Notes: generated from the letters alone by a model not told the origin. DNA of 64,000 nucleotides from Halobacillus sp. Marseille-P3879 (GCF_900240285.1 NZ_OESS01000003.1:496001-560000); one strand, 5' to 3'. Numbered from the stretch's first letter, positions 24,716 to 33,172 are shown. Numbers and translations are program-made.

Positions 24716-25774
24716 ATGGAGAAAAAGAATAAACTAACGGAGCTTTTGAACATTGATTATCCGATTATTCAAGCGGGAATGGCAGGAGGTGTGACGTCCC
24801 CTGAATTAATTGCTGCGGTCTCAAATTCCGGTGCCCTTGGAACGCTGGGGGCCGGTTATATGAGTGCGGAAGCTATGAAAGATAGTATCCTTCAGGCCAA
24901 GAAGTTAACGGATCGTCCATTTGGAGTAAATGTATTTATTCCTGAATTCCCTGAGATCGTAGAAGAGGAAGTAAACGAAGCGAATGATTTACTAGAGCCA
25001 TTCCGCGAACAATTAAAGTTTGAAGAGAACGTAGTCCCTTCAGTTCCTGATTCCCAGTTTGATAAGCAATTAGAAGTGGCAGTGGAGCAGCAGGTTGCTG
25101 TATGCAGCTTTACCTTCGGTGTTCCATCAAAAGAAGTGGTTCACGATTTAAAAAGGCGGGGGATAAAGGTAATCGGCACAGCTACGACTGTTGAAGAAGC
25201 TGTAGTCAATGAGGAGCATGGAGTAGATGCTGTTGTGGCTCAAGGAAGTGAAGCGGGTGGTCACCGGGGGACCTTTATTCATTCATTTGAGACATCCCTT
25301 ATTGGTACGATGTCTTTAGTGCCTCAAGTAGTCGACCAGGTCCATATACCCGTTATCGCCGCGGGTGGAATAATGGATGGAAGAGGGGCAGCTGCTTCTC
25401 TAGTATTAGGCGCCGGCGGAGTTCAGCTCGGCACAGCTTTTGTCACCAGTACAGAAAGTAGTGCTCACCAGTTGCATAAAGAAGCCATTTTGCGTGCAGA
25501 AGAAAGTCAAACTGTCCTGACTCGCGCGTTCAGCGGTAAGCCTGCCCGCGGAATACAGAATGCGTTTATTGAGAAAATGAAGGATTATGAATCTAATTTG
25601 CCTGATTACCCTGTACAAAATCGTTTAACAAAAGGGATAAGAAAGCAAGCGGCTAAGCAGAATAACCCTGACTTTATGTCTCTCTGGTCAGGACAGAGTC
25701 CTCGATTAAGTCAAAGAAAAGCTGCCGGAGAAATCATTAAAGAAATTATGGAAGAAGTCGAAAAAGTGTTATAG
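24716..25774 (+). CDS. Nitronate monooxygenase family FMN enzyme
   Basis: A 352-residue TIM-barrel flavoprotein of the 2-nitropropane dioxygenase/FabK family. Signatures include QAGMAGGVTSPELIAAVSN at the N-terminus, QGSEAGGHRG (FMN phosphate and catalytic His) and PVIAAGGIMDGRGAAASLVLG near strand 7. It would oxidise alkyl nitronates such as propionate 3-nitronate, removing toxic nitro compounds. Trans-enoyl-ACP reductase activity is less likely without fatty-acid neighbours. ATG 24716 follows taggag; a TTG one codon upstream is possible. Confidence 0.92.
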   Translation: MEKKNKLTELLNIDYPIIQAGMAGGVTSPELIAAVSNSGALGTLGAGYMSAEAMKDSILQAKKLTDRPFGVNVFIPEFPEIVEEEVNEANDLLEPFREQLKFEENVVPSVPDSQFDKQLEVAVEQQVAVCSFTFGVPSKEVVHDLKRRGIKVIGTATTVEEAVVNEEHGVDAVVAQGSEAGGHRGTFIHSFETSLIGTMSLVPQVVDQVHIPVIAAGGIMDGRGAAASLVLGAGGVQLGTAFVTSTESSAHQLHKEAILRAEESQTVLTRAFSGKPARGIQNAFIEKMKDYESNLPDYPVQNRLTKGIRKQAAKQNNPDFMSLWSGQSPRLSQRKAAGEIIKEIMEEVEKVL

Positions 25775-25834
25775 GATTCAAAGGATTTCAGAAAGCTGTA
25801 CAGAAACTATAATTATACGAAAGGAGGACCGCCA

Positions 25835-26227
25835 ATGAAAAATGTAATGCCATTTCTAATGTTTCAAGGAACTGCGGAAGAAGCGATCCATTTCTATACT
25901 TCACTTATCGAGGGATCTGAAGTTAAATTGCTCTCCCGGTATGGACCGCATGAAGTTGGGGAAGAAGGTACCGTGAAACAGGCGGTGTTCGCTTTAAAAG
26001 GACAGGAATTTATGTGTATTGACAGCAATGTTCAGCACGACTTTACGTTCACTCCGTCGTTTTCAATTTTTTTAACATGTGAAAATGAGAAAGAGGTTAC
26101 TCACTTGTATCAAAGCCTGGCAGAGGGCGGGGACGAATTGATGCCGCTTGGTGATTATTCCTTTAGCAGAAAGTTCGCCTGGGTTGTTGATCAGTTTGGA
26201 GTCTCGTGGCAGTTAAATCTTCCTTAA
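25835..26227 (+). CDS. PhnB-like VOC-fold protein
   Basis: A 130-residue protein of the PhnB/3-demethylubiquinone-methyltransferase-like VOC group. It opens with VMPFLMFQGTAEEAIHFYTSL, has the SIFLTCENEKEV strand-turn and ends in KFAWVVDQFGVSWQLNLP. These proteins have a glyoxalase-like fold but their reactions are mostly unknown. Start ATG follows aaaggagga. It may be cotranscribed with the nitronate monooxygenase 60 bases upstream. Confidence 0.85.
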   Translation: MKNVMPFLMFQGTAEEAIHFYTSLIEGSEVKLLSRYGPHEVGEEGTVKQAVFALKGQEFMCIDSNVQHDFTFTPSFSIFLTCENEKEVTHLYQSLAEGGDELMPLGDYSFSRKFAWVVDQFGVSWQLNLP

Positions 26228-26310
26228 AAAAAACGAGGAGCCTTACTGAGTCTTTTCCGGAAGGCTTGGACATATAGTGGAGAGAACGTTTATTCTCCGG
26301 GAGGCTTCTT

Positions 26311-27042
26311 ATGGAATCAAACGTACTCTTAATGTTGTTATGTGCTCTTGCTACTGGTGCAGGCGCAATTCCCGTACTTTTTATAGGAACGATTTCACAT
26401 CGAAGAATGGATAGTATACTTGCATATACTGCCGGGATTATGGTGGCTGCATCTACATATGGATTAATCCCTGCTTCTCTAAAGCTTACCAATTTATATG
26501 TCCTAAGTATTGGTGTCCTGGCGGGAGCAGTGTTATTGAATTTATTGGAGTATGTGGTCCCTCATGAGGATATTGATCATAAGAGGGCGGGTGCGGGCAT
26601 ACCCTCTTCTTCTCTCATGATGGTCATGGCTATGACCCTGCATAACATACCTGAAGGGTTATCAGTAGGAGCCAGTCTGGGGAGTGATCTAGAGCACTTA
26701 GGGTTGGTTGTTGCTCTTTCGATGGGACTCCAAAACGCACCGGAGGGTTTTCTGGTTGCTTTATTTTTAGTACATCAGCATGTTAGAAAATGGACAGCAA
26801 TAGGGTTGGCATTATTTACCGGAATGATTGAGTTTTTATCCAGTTTAATCGGGTACAGCCTTGTAAATGTAGCATTGTTTCTTGTGCCTTATGGACTGGC
26901 ATTTGCTGCTGGGGCTATGTTATTTATCGTATACAAAGAATTAATTCCTGAGACCCACGGACACGGATATGAACGCTGGGCTACCTTTTCTTTCTTGTTA
27001 GGATTGCTGAGTATGATTGGCCTGGTTGAATGGGTTCGGTGA
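26311..27042 (+). CDS. ZIP-family metal transporter
   Basis: A 243-residue membrane protein with eight predicted helices. It has the two metal-site helices of the ZIP family: TLHNIPEGLSVGASLGSD (helix 4) and LQNAPEGFLVALFL (helix 5). In the second the usual His is replaced by Gln (LQNAPEG), as happens in some subgroups. The conserved KELIPETHGHG follows near the end. It would move zinc or another divalent metal across the membrane. ATG with gggagg upstream. Confidence 0.9.
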   Translation: MESNVLLMLLCALATGAGAIPVLFIGTISHRRMDSILAYTAGIMVAASTYGLIPASLKLTNLYVLSIGVLAGAVLLNLLEYVVPHEDIDHKRAGAGIPSSSLMMVMAMTLHNIPEGLSVGASLGSDLEHLGLVVALSMGLQNAPEGFLVALFLVHQHVRKWTAIGLALFTGMIEFLSSLIGYSLVNVALFLVPYGLAFAAGAMLFIVYKELIPETHGHGYERWATFSFLLGLLSMIGLVEWVR

Positions 27043-27140
27043 ATAAATATTGGTTGTTATCATCAAAGACATCTACCAATACACTATGATTCTATTGCTC
27101 ATATAATAATCTACCTTGTAATAAAAAAGGGGGTTATATT

Positions 27141-27731
27141 ATGGCAGATAAAAAAAGTATACAAGAAATCCATGATTACTGGATGAACTCAAGTACACCC
27201 GACCGGTATGCAAATAAAATAGAGCGAAGCGAGTTCTTAACTAAATATGTCCAGAAGTATATTGCAAAAAAAGGTCGTATTCTTGAGGTAGGATGTAACG
27301 TAGGGAGAAATTTAAATCACCTTTATGAGCAGGGCTACGACCGGCTCTCCGGAATTGAAATTAGTGACGAAGCTGTGGAAGCTTTGAAGAAGACGTACCC
27401 CATGATGGCAGCACAAGCTGATATTTTCCACACGCCGATTGAAGACATTGTTACAAAGATGCGTACAAATTCTTTTCACTTGGTTTTCTCCTTGGCTGTA
27501 CTGGAACACCTCCATCCAGATAGCGAGTGGGTATTTGAGGAGTTAGCGAGAATTTCACGAGCTTACATTATAACGATAGAAGCAGAGCAAGCGGAAAACT
27601 GGCGTTTGTTTCCTCGTAATTATAAAACTATTTTTGAACAGTTCGGTTATGTGCAGGTCGAAGAAAGTGACTGTATTGAAGCTGATTTAAAGAATTACAC
27701 GCTGCGTGTATTTAAAAAAGTAGGTAAATAG
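27141..27731 (+). CDS. Class I SAM-dependent methyltransferase
   Basis: A 196-residue protein with motif I ILEVGCNVGRNLNHL (SAM glycine loop), an acidic residue after strand 2 (GIEISDEA) and motif IV-like FHLVFSLAVLEHLHPDSEW. The LEHL box is typical of small-molecule or glycan methyltransferases. The substrate cannot be inferred, and the neighbours are unrelated. Start ATG follows gggggtt. A terminator follows. Confidence 0.87.
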   Translation: MADKKSIQEIHDYWMNSSTPDRYANKIERSEFLTKYVQKYIAKKGRILEVGCNVGRNLNHLYEQGYDRLSGIEISDEAVEALKKTYPMMAAQADIFHTPIEDIVTKMRTNSFHLVFSLAVLEHLHPDSEWVFEELARISRAYIITIEAEQAENWRLFPRNYKTIFEQFGYVQVEESDCIEADLKNYTLRVFKKVGK

Positions 27732-27741
27732 AAGGTATTTT

Positions 27742-27768
27742 AAAAACTCCCTCATACGGGGGTTTTTA
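27742..27768 (+). terminator. Terminator after the methyltransferase
   Basis: Stem aaaaactccc / gggggttttt (one G-T pair), loop tcatac. Confidence 0.75.
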
Positions 27769-27820
27769 TTTAGGGAAAGAAAGGAATTATATCGTAAATG
27801 CTGGGTAAGGAGGAATAAGA

Positions 27821-28696
27821 GTGAACCTTTATTCGGGACCGACAAATGAAAGACAATTTGAACAGCTGCTAGATAAGGTCAGGAAAGAAAGGTCAGCCTT
27901 GGAAAAAGGGGACAGGCCCTATTTTGACGAGAAAAAGGCTGAGCAAGCTGTCGAGGAGTACTATGAATCTGTGGATCTGACAGATCTTAATTCGATCGGG
28001 CGGGTAGTAAAGGATACTCATACCAATCCAGTGAGCTATGATCCTAGTGAATATCTCTATCCCTGGGTCGACTTACGTTCAGATGGTCAGCTGCGTAATA
28101 TTTATTCAGGAGAGAGGCGCGACGCAGAGCAAGTCATTAAGGAAGATTATGAAATCGTGAAGCAGAGAAAAGCAGCTGTTGAGGAAGAAGGGTTGAATGA
28201 AATCACAATCCTTCGTGATTTAAAATTTAATTGCGAACACGCTGTTCCACAATCGTGGTTTAATGGAGAAGAACCTATGCGTGGAGATCTACACCACTTG
28301 TTCACGTGTGAGCCTGTATGCAATTCCATTCGGAGCAATTATCCCTACTATGACTTTAAAGATTACCCAAACCATGATGCTGGGATAAATCGTATTGAAG
28401 AGCACTGCGGAAAAGCAGAAGATGAGCGGTTTGAGCCAGAGCATGGAAAAGGACCTGCAGCTCGTGCCATGTTGTACTTTTTACTGAGGTATCCTGCTCA
28501 TATTGACTCTTCATATAAGCAAGAGATTGACCAGGATCTATTGTTAACATGGCATGAAAAAGAACCACCTGAGTTGTATGAGCTGCACCGCAATCAGGCA
28601 ATCTATGAAATTCAGGGAAATCGTAATCCGTGGATCGATCTTCCAAAAGACATGTTAAAGGTAGTTAAGTCTGCCGGCACCCCCTTTTCCAAATAA
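27821..28696 (+). CDS. Endonuclease I family nuclease (EndA/YurI type) without a signal peptide
   Basis: A 291-residue protein with the beta-beta-alpha-metal nuclease core of endonuclease I: CEHAVPQSWF (catalytic His), DLHHLFTCEPVCNSIRSNYPYYDF and later RAMLYFLLRYP. Bacillus and Vibrio relatives are secreted nucleases, but here the N-terminus (NLYSGPTNERQFEQLLDKV) is charged and lacks any signal or membrane segment. It is probably cytoplasmic, or released on lysis or sporulation. No immunity gene is evident. Start GTG 27821 follows aaggagga. Confidence 0.88.
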   Translation: MNLYSGPTNERQFEQLLDKVRKERSALEKGDRPYFDEKKAEQAVEEYYESVDLTDLNSIGRVVKDTHTNPVSYDPSEYLYPWVDLRSDGQLRNIYSGERRDAEQVIKEDYEIVKQRKAAVEEEGLNEITILRDLKFNCEHAVPQSWFNGEEPMRGDLHHLFTCEPVCNSIRSNYPYYDFKDYPNHDAGINRIEEHCGKAEDERFEPEHGKGPAARAMLYFLLRYPAHIDSSYKQEIDQDLLLTWHEKEPPELYELHRNQAIYEIQGNRNPWIDLPKDMLKVVKSAGTPFSK

Positions 28697-28766
28697 ATAA
28701 GGGAGAGGTGCATTATCTTATTATTCTGTAACGAGTTGTCCTACTTCAAATAACAGAGGTACTTGG

Positions 28767-28797
28767 CACACGGTACATTCCGTGTGTTTATTTTTGT
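28767..28797 (+). terminator. Terminator after the nuclease gene
   Basis: Stem cacacgg / ccgtgtg, followed by tttattttt. Confidence 0.65.
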
Positions 28798-28890
28798 GAA
28801 AATGGGATAGGGTAATAATATTTTTCAAAAGTTACTCAACTGATCATGCTGTTTAAGCATGGGCCGGACTTGCTAAGGGTGAAACATAAA

Positions 28891-28923
28891 TAACGCTCCA
28901 GGGACAACATCTGGAGCGTTTTC
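28891..28923 (-). terminator. Hairpin downstream of the short Lys/Cys gene
   Basis: Perfect arms aacgctccag and ctggagcgtt. It lies just after the end of the minus-strand gene at 28933 and also faces the plus strand (T-run gttttc). It probably works in both directions. Confidence 0.6.
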
Positions 28924-28932
28924 ATGCGTTTA

Positions 28933-29106
28933 CTAACAGGGTCTCTTTACTCTAAAGTATAAGGCTGGCGGCCGCTTAACCACTGGTCCAAGTGGACATT
29001 TTTTAAGGCATTTAGGGTCTTCTTTTTTCTTCTTTTTCTTTTTTTTACGCTTAGGACGTAAATAGACAGTCGGCACTCTCTCTAATTTGGGACAACATCC
29101 ATTCAT
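28933..29106 (-). CDS. Short Lys- and Cys-rich basic protein
   Basis: A 57-residue frame on the minus strand. The ATG at 29106 has aaggaaggtg upstream with good spacing. The protein has a CC pair near the start (MNGCCPKL), a block of nine or so consecutive basic residues (RPKRKKKKKKKKED), CLKKCPLGP and a terminal RPC. The five cysteines plus high charge suggest a spore-coat or nucleic-acid-binding small protein, but no family is recognised. A hairpin terminator lies 10 bases beyond its stop. Confidence 0.6.
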   Translation of the reverse strand: MNGCCPKLERVPTVYLRPKRKKKKKKKKEDPKCLKKCPLGPVVKRPPALYFRVKRPC

Positions 29107-29380
29107 AATCTATTTCACCTTCCTTGTTATATTATATGAACGCAAAATTCATAAAGTTAATAGCAGAATAATAGATGATTAAATGTCCCTGTTCATTCCG
29201 CGTTTTAGGTTTTAAATAGGACAGGGAAGACTCCTGCAGGTTTTTTCACTGCCGCTGATCTCCAAATGGATATATATGTTAAAATAGCGTGGAAGCATAG
29301 TAAAGTACTAAACTTCAATACTATTTAAAAAATCGAAGGAATACTCATAATTTAATTCGTTCTATAAAGGAGAATAAGAG

Positions 29381-29548
29381 GTGAAGAGATACTTTAAAAA
29401 AACTAAAAAGGATAAAAATGGGTTAAAAGACATCATCTTAGAATTAATATTTTGGATTCCTGAATTACTAATATACCCGATTCGGCTCGCCATTCTGCTC
29501 GTCAGGGGAATAGGGAAACTGCTTCATCACATTTTTGATGTGATCTAA
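29381..29548 (+). CDS. Short amphipathic/membrane protein
   Basis: A 55-residue frame starts at GTG 29381 behind aaaggaga. It has a basic head (MKRYFKKTKKDKNG), then two hydrophobic stretches (DIILELIFWIPELLIYPI and LAILLVRGIGKLLHHIFDVI). It is likely a membrane-associated peptide of Bacillaceae type. Function unknown. A weak hairpin with long T-runs follows at 29613. Confidence 0.6.
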   Translation: MKRYFKKTKKDKNGLKDIILELIFWIPELLIYPIRLAILLVRGIGKLLHHIFDVI

Positions 29549-29612
29549 TGACTTTTATCGCATGATCATTTAAGGGGAAGCGTCATGGAAAACATATAAA
29601 ATAAAGGAATCG

Positions 29613-29669
29613 CCTGGCTCAAGTAAGCATACATGTTGTTACCAGGGCTTAGTTTTTAACTTTTTTTAT
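29613..29669 (+). terminator. Weak terminator-like hairpin
   Basis: cctgg / ccagg with imperfect inner pairing, followed by gtttttaacttttttt. It may end the short gene at 29381. Confidence 0.4.
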
Positions 29670-29749
29670 AATTATCAGAAGGGTTTTTTGTCTTTACTTA
29701 TTCGCAGAACCCCCTTGCTGGATATTCGACTATTGAATGTAAGAGAAAG

Positions 29750-29779
29750 TTGACTCTTTTATAAGAAAGCGTTTACAAT
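29750..29779 (+). promoter_or_regulatory. hut promoter with overlapping cre site
   Basis: ttgact, 18 bases, tacaat: a good SigA promoter. A cre match (agaaagcgtttaca, 29764-29777, 13 of 14 to TGWAANCGNTNWCA) covers the region up to and into the -10. CcpA bound there would block the promoter when preferred sugars are present. Confidence 0.8.
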
Positions 29780-29808
29780 TTAATTACAAATGAAATCAGG
29801 TGGAACCG

Positions 29809-30249
29809 ATGACTCAAAAGATACCAATCGGGAAGCTGGCGATGCTTCTGGCTTCTCTTTCAAACGAGGAGCTTGAACCATTTAACGATCAGTTAAGAGA
29901 TATCGATTTCTGCAGTGGAAAATCAGGCTCGATGAACATGCAGAAAGTAATATCAGCTGTGGAAACGTCAGCAAAAAGAAATCATATAATATCGGAGGAA
30001 CTATACCGTGAAACGCACGCGCTTTATCATGCAATATTAGAAGCGCTGGAAGGCGTGATGCGGGGACAGATGGCTGCCGGGGATATGATGAGGACAGTGG
30101 GACTTCGTTTTGCTGTCGTTCGCGGATCTCCGTATGAGAAGTTTGATGAAGGGGAATGGCTGGCGGTTGCTTTCTATGGAACGATTGGCGCGCCGGTCAA
30201 AGGGCTCGAGCATGAGACATTCGGGCTCGGGATTAATCATATAGGGTAA
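29809..30249 (+). CDS. hutP: HutP, histidine-dependent hut operon antiterminator
   Basis: This 146-residue RNA-binding protein is a clear Hut[52 protein letters not shown] and the end [23 protein letters not shown]. In B. subtilis, HutP with L-histidine and Mg2+ forms a hexamer that binds NAG repeats in the nascent RNA and disrupts a terminator before hutH. The start is ATG 29809, after aggtgg; an in-frame GTG at 29800 overlaps that site. Promoter and cre lie just upstream, and the target terminator lies between hutP and hutH. Confidence 0.95.
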   Translation: MTQKIPIGKLAMLLASLSNEELEPFNDQLRDIDFCSGKSGSMNMQKVISAVETSAKRNHIISEELYRETHALYHAILEALEGVMRGQMAAGDMMRTVGLRFAVVRGSPYEKFDEGEWLAVAFYGTIGAPVKGLEHETFGLGINHIG

Positions 30250-30260
30250 TAAGCTGCCTA

Positions 30261-30322
30261 TAGTCATGAGTTATGAGGAGGCGGCAATGGTATTTGGTAT
30301 GCCATTGTCGTCTCCTTTTTAT
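30261..30322 (+). promoter_or_regulatory. HutP-controlled antiterminator site and terminator
   Basis: In the hutP-hutH gap, three NAG triplets are spaced by exactly four bases (tag-tcat-gag-ttat-gag, 30261-30277), the HutP recognition pattern. They run directly into an intrinsic terminator: arms ggaggcggcaatgg (30277-30290) and ccattgtcgtctcc (30302-30315), two G-U pairs, then a T-run. HutP plus histidine binding would open the stem and let transcription reach hutH. Confidence 0.85.
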
Positions 30323-30343
30323 TTAGGAAAGGAGAGGTGTTGG

Positions 30344-31864
30344 GTGATTGTATTAAATGGTTCCGCGTTAACGATCGAACAGCTTAAGAACATCCTTTAT
30401 AATAATGAATTGGTTGAAATCGACTCCGACAGTAGGGAAAAAGTGAAAAAAAGCAGGGAAGCCGTAGAACGTATTGTGGACAGGGGAGAAACAGTCTATG
30501 GAATTACGACTGGCTTTGGCAAGTTCAGTGATGTCCGCATTCATAATCATGACGTAGACGACCTGCAGCTCCATCTCATTCGTTCTCATGCCTGTGCGGT
30601 TGGGGAACCATTTCCGGAAAAAGTCAGCAAAGCGATGCTCGTATTACGATTAAATGCGCTGCTGAAAGGTTTCTCCGGGGTACGTACTTGTGTAGTGGAA
30701 CGTTTACGTGAGTTAGCTAATAAAGGCGTCATTCCTGTTGTACCAAGCCAGGGTTCATTAGGAGCTTCCGGAGATTTAGCGCCACTCTCTCATCTCGCTT
30801 TAGTACTGATCGGAGAAGGGGAAGTCTATTACAAAGGGAAGAGGCAGCAGACAGCACACGTTTATAAACAGCTGGGGTATCAGCCGCTTTCTTTGAAAGC
30901 GAAAGAAGGGCTAGCGTTGATAAATGGAACGCAGGCTATGACTGCGATGGGAGTCATTGCTTATATTGAAGCTCAACGCATACTTGAACAAAGCGACCGG
31001 GTGGCTGCCATGACGTTAGAAGCGTTAGAGGGAATTATTGATGCTTTTCACCCAGCTATTCATGAAGCACGCGGGTATCCTGAACAGATTGAGGTCGCAG
31101 AACGAATCCGGTATCTTACTCATGACAGCCAACTGACGACTCATCAAGGAGAAAAACGAGTACAGGATGCATATTCTCTCCGCTGTATTCCTCAGGTTCA
31201 TGGAGCATCATGGCAGAGTCTCGCTTATATAAAAGAAAAATTGGAAATTGAAATCAATGCGGCCACAGACAATCCATTAATTTTTGAAGATGGCAAATTG
31301 GTGATTTCGGGAGGCAATTTTCATGGTCAGCCGATTGCACTTGCGGTGGATTTTTTAAAAATCGCTGTTGCGGAAATGGCCAATATCTCTGAACGGCGTG
31401 TGGAACGACTTGTCAATCCACAACTCAATAGCTTGCCTGCTTTTTTAAGTCCGAATCCAGGACTGCAGTCGGGCGCAATGATTATGCAATATGCTGCCGC
31501 TTCACTTGTGTCTGAAAATAAAACATTTGCCCACCCAGCCAGTGTGGACTCTATTCCCTCTTCAGCAAACCAGGAAGACCACGTCAGCATGGGGACCATT
31601 GGGGCTCGTCACGCCTATCAGATCATTTTAAACACTCAAAAGGTAATTGCCATCGAATTGATATGTGCTATGCAGGCGTTGGAATATCGAGGAGAGTTGA
31701 ATGCTTCCTCTGCTGCAAAAGAATTGCTGATAGAAGCTAGAAAAATCGTACCTGGTATTACAGAGGACCGGGTGTTTTCCAAGGATATCGAGGCGCTGTC
31801 TAAATGGATGGCAAGTGACAGCTTTTGCTGGAGAGTAAAAATGAATTACGAGAGTACAAGGTGA
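30344..31864 (+). CDS. hutH: Histidine ammonia-lyase
   Basis: A 506-residue enzyme that deaminates L-histidine to urocanate, the first step of histidine degradation. The self-processing Ala141-Ser142-Gly143 tripeptide that forms the MIO cofactor is intact ([15 protein letters not shown]). [10 protein letters not shown] and the terminal-half [20 protein letters not shown] are present. The start is GTG 30344, eight bases after aaaggagag; a longer in-frame start at 30266 would read through the antiterminator. hutU, hutI, hutG and hutM, which follow in B. subtilis, are missing here: the next gene is a convergent acetyltransferase. Confidence 0.96.
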   Translation: MIVLNGSALTIEQLKNILYNNELVEIDSDSREKVKKSREAVERIVDRGETVYGITTGFGKFSDVRIHNHDVDDLQLHLIRSHACAVGEPFPEKVSKAMLVLRLNALLKGFSGVRTCVVERLRELANKGVIPVVPSQGSLGASGDLAPLSHLALVLIGEGEVYYKGKRQQTAHVYKQLGYQPLSLKAKEGLALINGTQAMTAMGVIAYIEAQRILEQSDRVAAMTLEALEGIIDAFHPAIHEARGYPEQIEVAERIRYLTHDSQLTTHQGEKRVQDAYSLRCIPQVHGASWQSLAYIKEKLEIEINAATDNPLIFEDGKLVISGGNFHGQPIALAVDFLKIAVAEMANISERRVERLVNPQLNSLPAFLSPNPGLQSGAMIMQYAAASLVSENKTFAHPASVDSIPSSANQEDHVSMGTIGARHAYQIILNTQKVIAIELICAMQALEYRGELNASSAAKELLIEARKIVPGITEDRVFSKDIEALSKWMASDSFCWRVKMNYESTR

Positions 31865-31913
31865 AGTTCGACACAAGCCGTAAAAGAAACAAAGAATGTG
31901 AAATAACTAGATG

Positions 31914-31968
31914 AAAACACCCTATCAGGCTGTCGAGTTTTTCCGCAGCTTGATAGGGTGTTTTTAGT
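31914..31968 (+). terminator. Bidirectional terminator after hutH
   Basis: Long stem, arms aaaacaccctatca and tgatagggtgttttt, with an inner hairpin gctg/cagc. A-run and T-run flank it, so it also ends the minus-strand acetyltransferase. Confidence 0.88.
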
Positions 31969-32482
31969 TTTCATCTTGATTAAAAGACAATCGGAATGCT
32001 TTAACAATGATGCCATCGTCTGCGGGCTCGAAGTCATACTCAGGCAATCGCTTAAATCCGTAACGTTCATATAAAGCAATTGCATTATGCATAAATTCTC
32101 CCGTATGCAGACCAATATAATGATACCCTTTTTGTTTTGCAAGACGAATGCATTCATCCACTAAGGCAGAAGCAATCCCTTTTCCCCGGGCGTCAGGAGC
32201 AACAGCGAGGACTCGAATTTCTGGATAATCCAGTTCATCCACTAATCCATCATAAGCATCTGTTTTGGCAGGAAACAGAGCGGTACTGCCTGCAATTTCT
32301 CCATCTACCTCGGCTACAAGCAGCTCCACTCCTGGTTGTTCATCCGAATCGGATGTAATGGCTTTCTTTAAAGCTTGCCAATGTTTAGCTGGAATGGTGT
32401 TTATATGCTCCTCATAGGCTTGCAGACGCTGCTTGCGTATGAGTGGTATTTCTTTTTTACGAGCAGTACGGATTGTAATCAT
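31964..32482 (-). CDS. GNAT family N-acetyltransferase
   Basis: This 172-residue protein opens with the family strand-helix (ITIRTARKKEIPLIRKQRL). Its acetyl-CoA loop is VLAVAPDARGKGIASALVDE, followed by GYHYIGLHTGEFMHNAIALYERYGF. Substrate unknown. It converges on hutH with a shared terminator and has no link to histidine use that I can see. ATG 32482 with ggggaaac upstream on the minus strand. Confidence 0.9.
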   Translation of the reverse strand: MITIRTARKKEIPLIRKQRLQAYEEHINTIPAKHWQALKKAITSDSDEQPGVELLVAEVDGEIAGSTALFPAKTDAYDGLVDELDYPEIRVLAVAPDARGKGIASALVDECIRLAKQKGYHYIGLHTGEFMHNAIALYERYGFKRLPEYDFEPADDGIIVKAFRLSFNQDEN

Positions 32483-32824
32483 TTCAGTTTCCCCTTTACG
32501 TTAAAACTCTTTTCTTAATGGTTTCGTCCATGAGAAGAGACGGGCATAACCCAACAGGTTTGAATCGCGTATAAGTTTTCAGTTAGCTAAGGTGTTATAG
32601 TACACCGCTGAACTCTTTTCACAATGTTTTCTTAAACCGTTTATCGCATGTATTTTGAGAAGGGTCAAGCCTTTTGCAGCATTAGAAATTTATGTAAGAG
32701 AGCTGTTCTAAGATAGGATAGGGGTGTGGAGGACTCGATTTCAAATTGGGGGAGAAGGGCATTGAGGAAACCTCCGCTTATTGCAGGAGTCCGTTTAACC
32801 TTATCGTACTGGAGTAGGAAAATG
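32483..32824. other. Gene-free stretch
   Basis: About 340 bases with no open frame of note. ggactc (32733) and gagtcc (32786) are inverted but far apart. I see no promoter or riboswitch that I can name. Confidence 0.45.
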
Positions 32825-32858
32825 CAAAAAACTCAGAGTGTTGAGGGTCTGAGTTTTT
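32825..32858 (-). terminator. Terminator of the phospholipase-like gene
   Basis: Arms aaaaactcaga and tctgagttttt around gtgttgaggg. A and T runs on both sides. The gene's stop codon abuts the arm. Confidence 0.78.
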
Positions 32859-33172
32859 CAGTATAAAAACCACGGTTTTTTTAATGAAAGTCCGCACGTG
32901 ACTACCTTCTGCGCCTTCATATAGCGAAGCATCATTCTTGCATGGCGGCCTTCCCTTGTGTAGGGGTTCGCTAATTCTTCTAATCTATAAATGAAATCCC
33001 TGTCACAGGCGCAATAGTCTCCATAATACAGGTAACACAGATCGTGCGCTTTACATGCGGCATCGACGGCGTTAATTGGTTCGCCGGGGCCGCTGCAGGC
33101 AGGCCCACACCAGTTGTAACCTGGAAATAGGCAAAACGGCGAGTTTCTCCTTCTATGTCTGTATCTTCGCAT
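32858..33172 (-). CDS. Small phospholipase A2-like protein (parvovirus VP1/PLA2_like type)
   Basis: A 104-residue protein with a basic head (RRYRHRRRN) and the core of the PLA2-like fold. The Ca-binding loop is WCGPACSGPGEP, the catalytic His-Asp pair is in KAHDLCY, and a second cysteine cluster DYCACDRDF follows. This pattern matches short bacterial and parvoviral phospholipase A2 domains, which hydrolyse the sn-2 ester of glycerophospholipids. No signal peptide is visible. The arginine-rich head could aid membrane or nucleic-acid contact. Activity is inferred from motifs; the gene is monocistronic with its own terminator. Confidence 0.8.
   Translation of the reverse strand: MRRYRHRRRNSPFCLFPGYNWCGPACSGPGEPINAVDAACKAHDLCYLYYGDYCACDRDFIYRLEELANPYTREGRHARMMLRYMKAQKVVTCGLSLKKPWFLY

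Noticed and set aside
30266-30343. Extended N-terminus of hutH from ATG 30266
   Set aside because: It would translate the HutP site and terminator; the family N-terminus starts at GTG 30344 with a good binding site.
32733-32792. Inverted ggactc ... gagtcc possibly part of an RNA element
   Set aside because: Short arms, long loop and no supporting structure.
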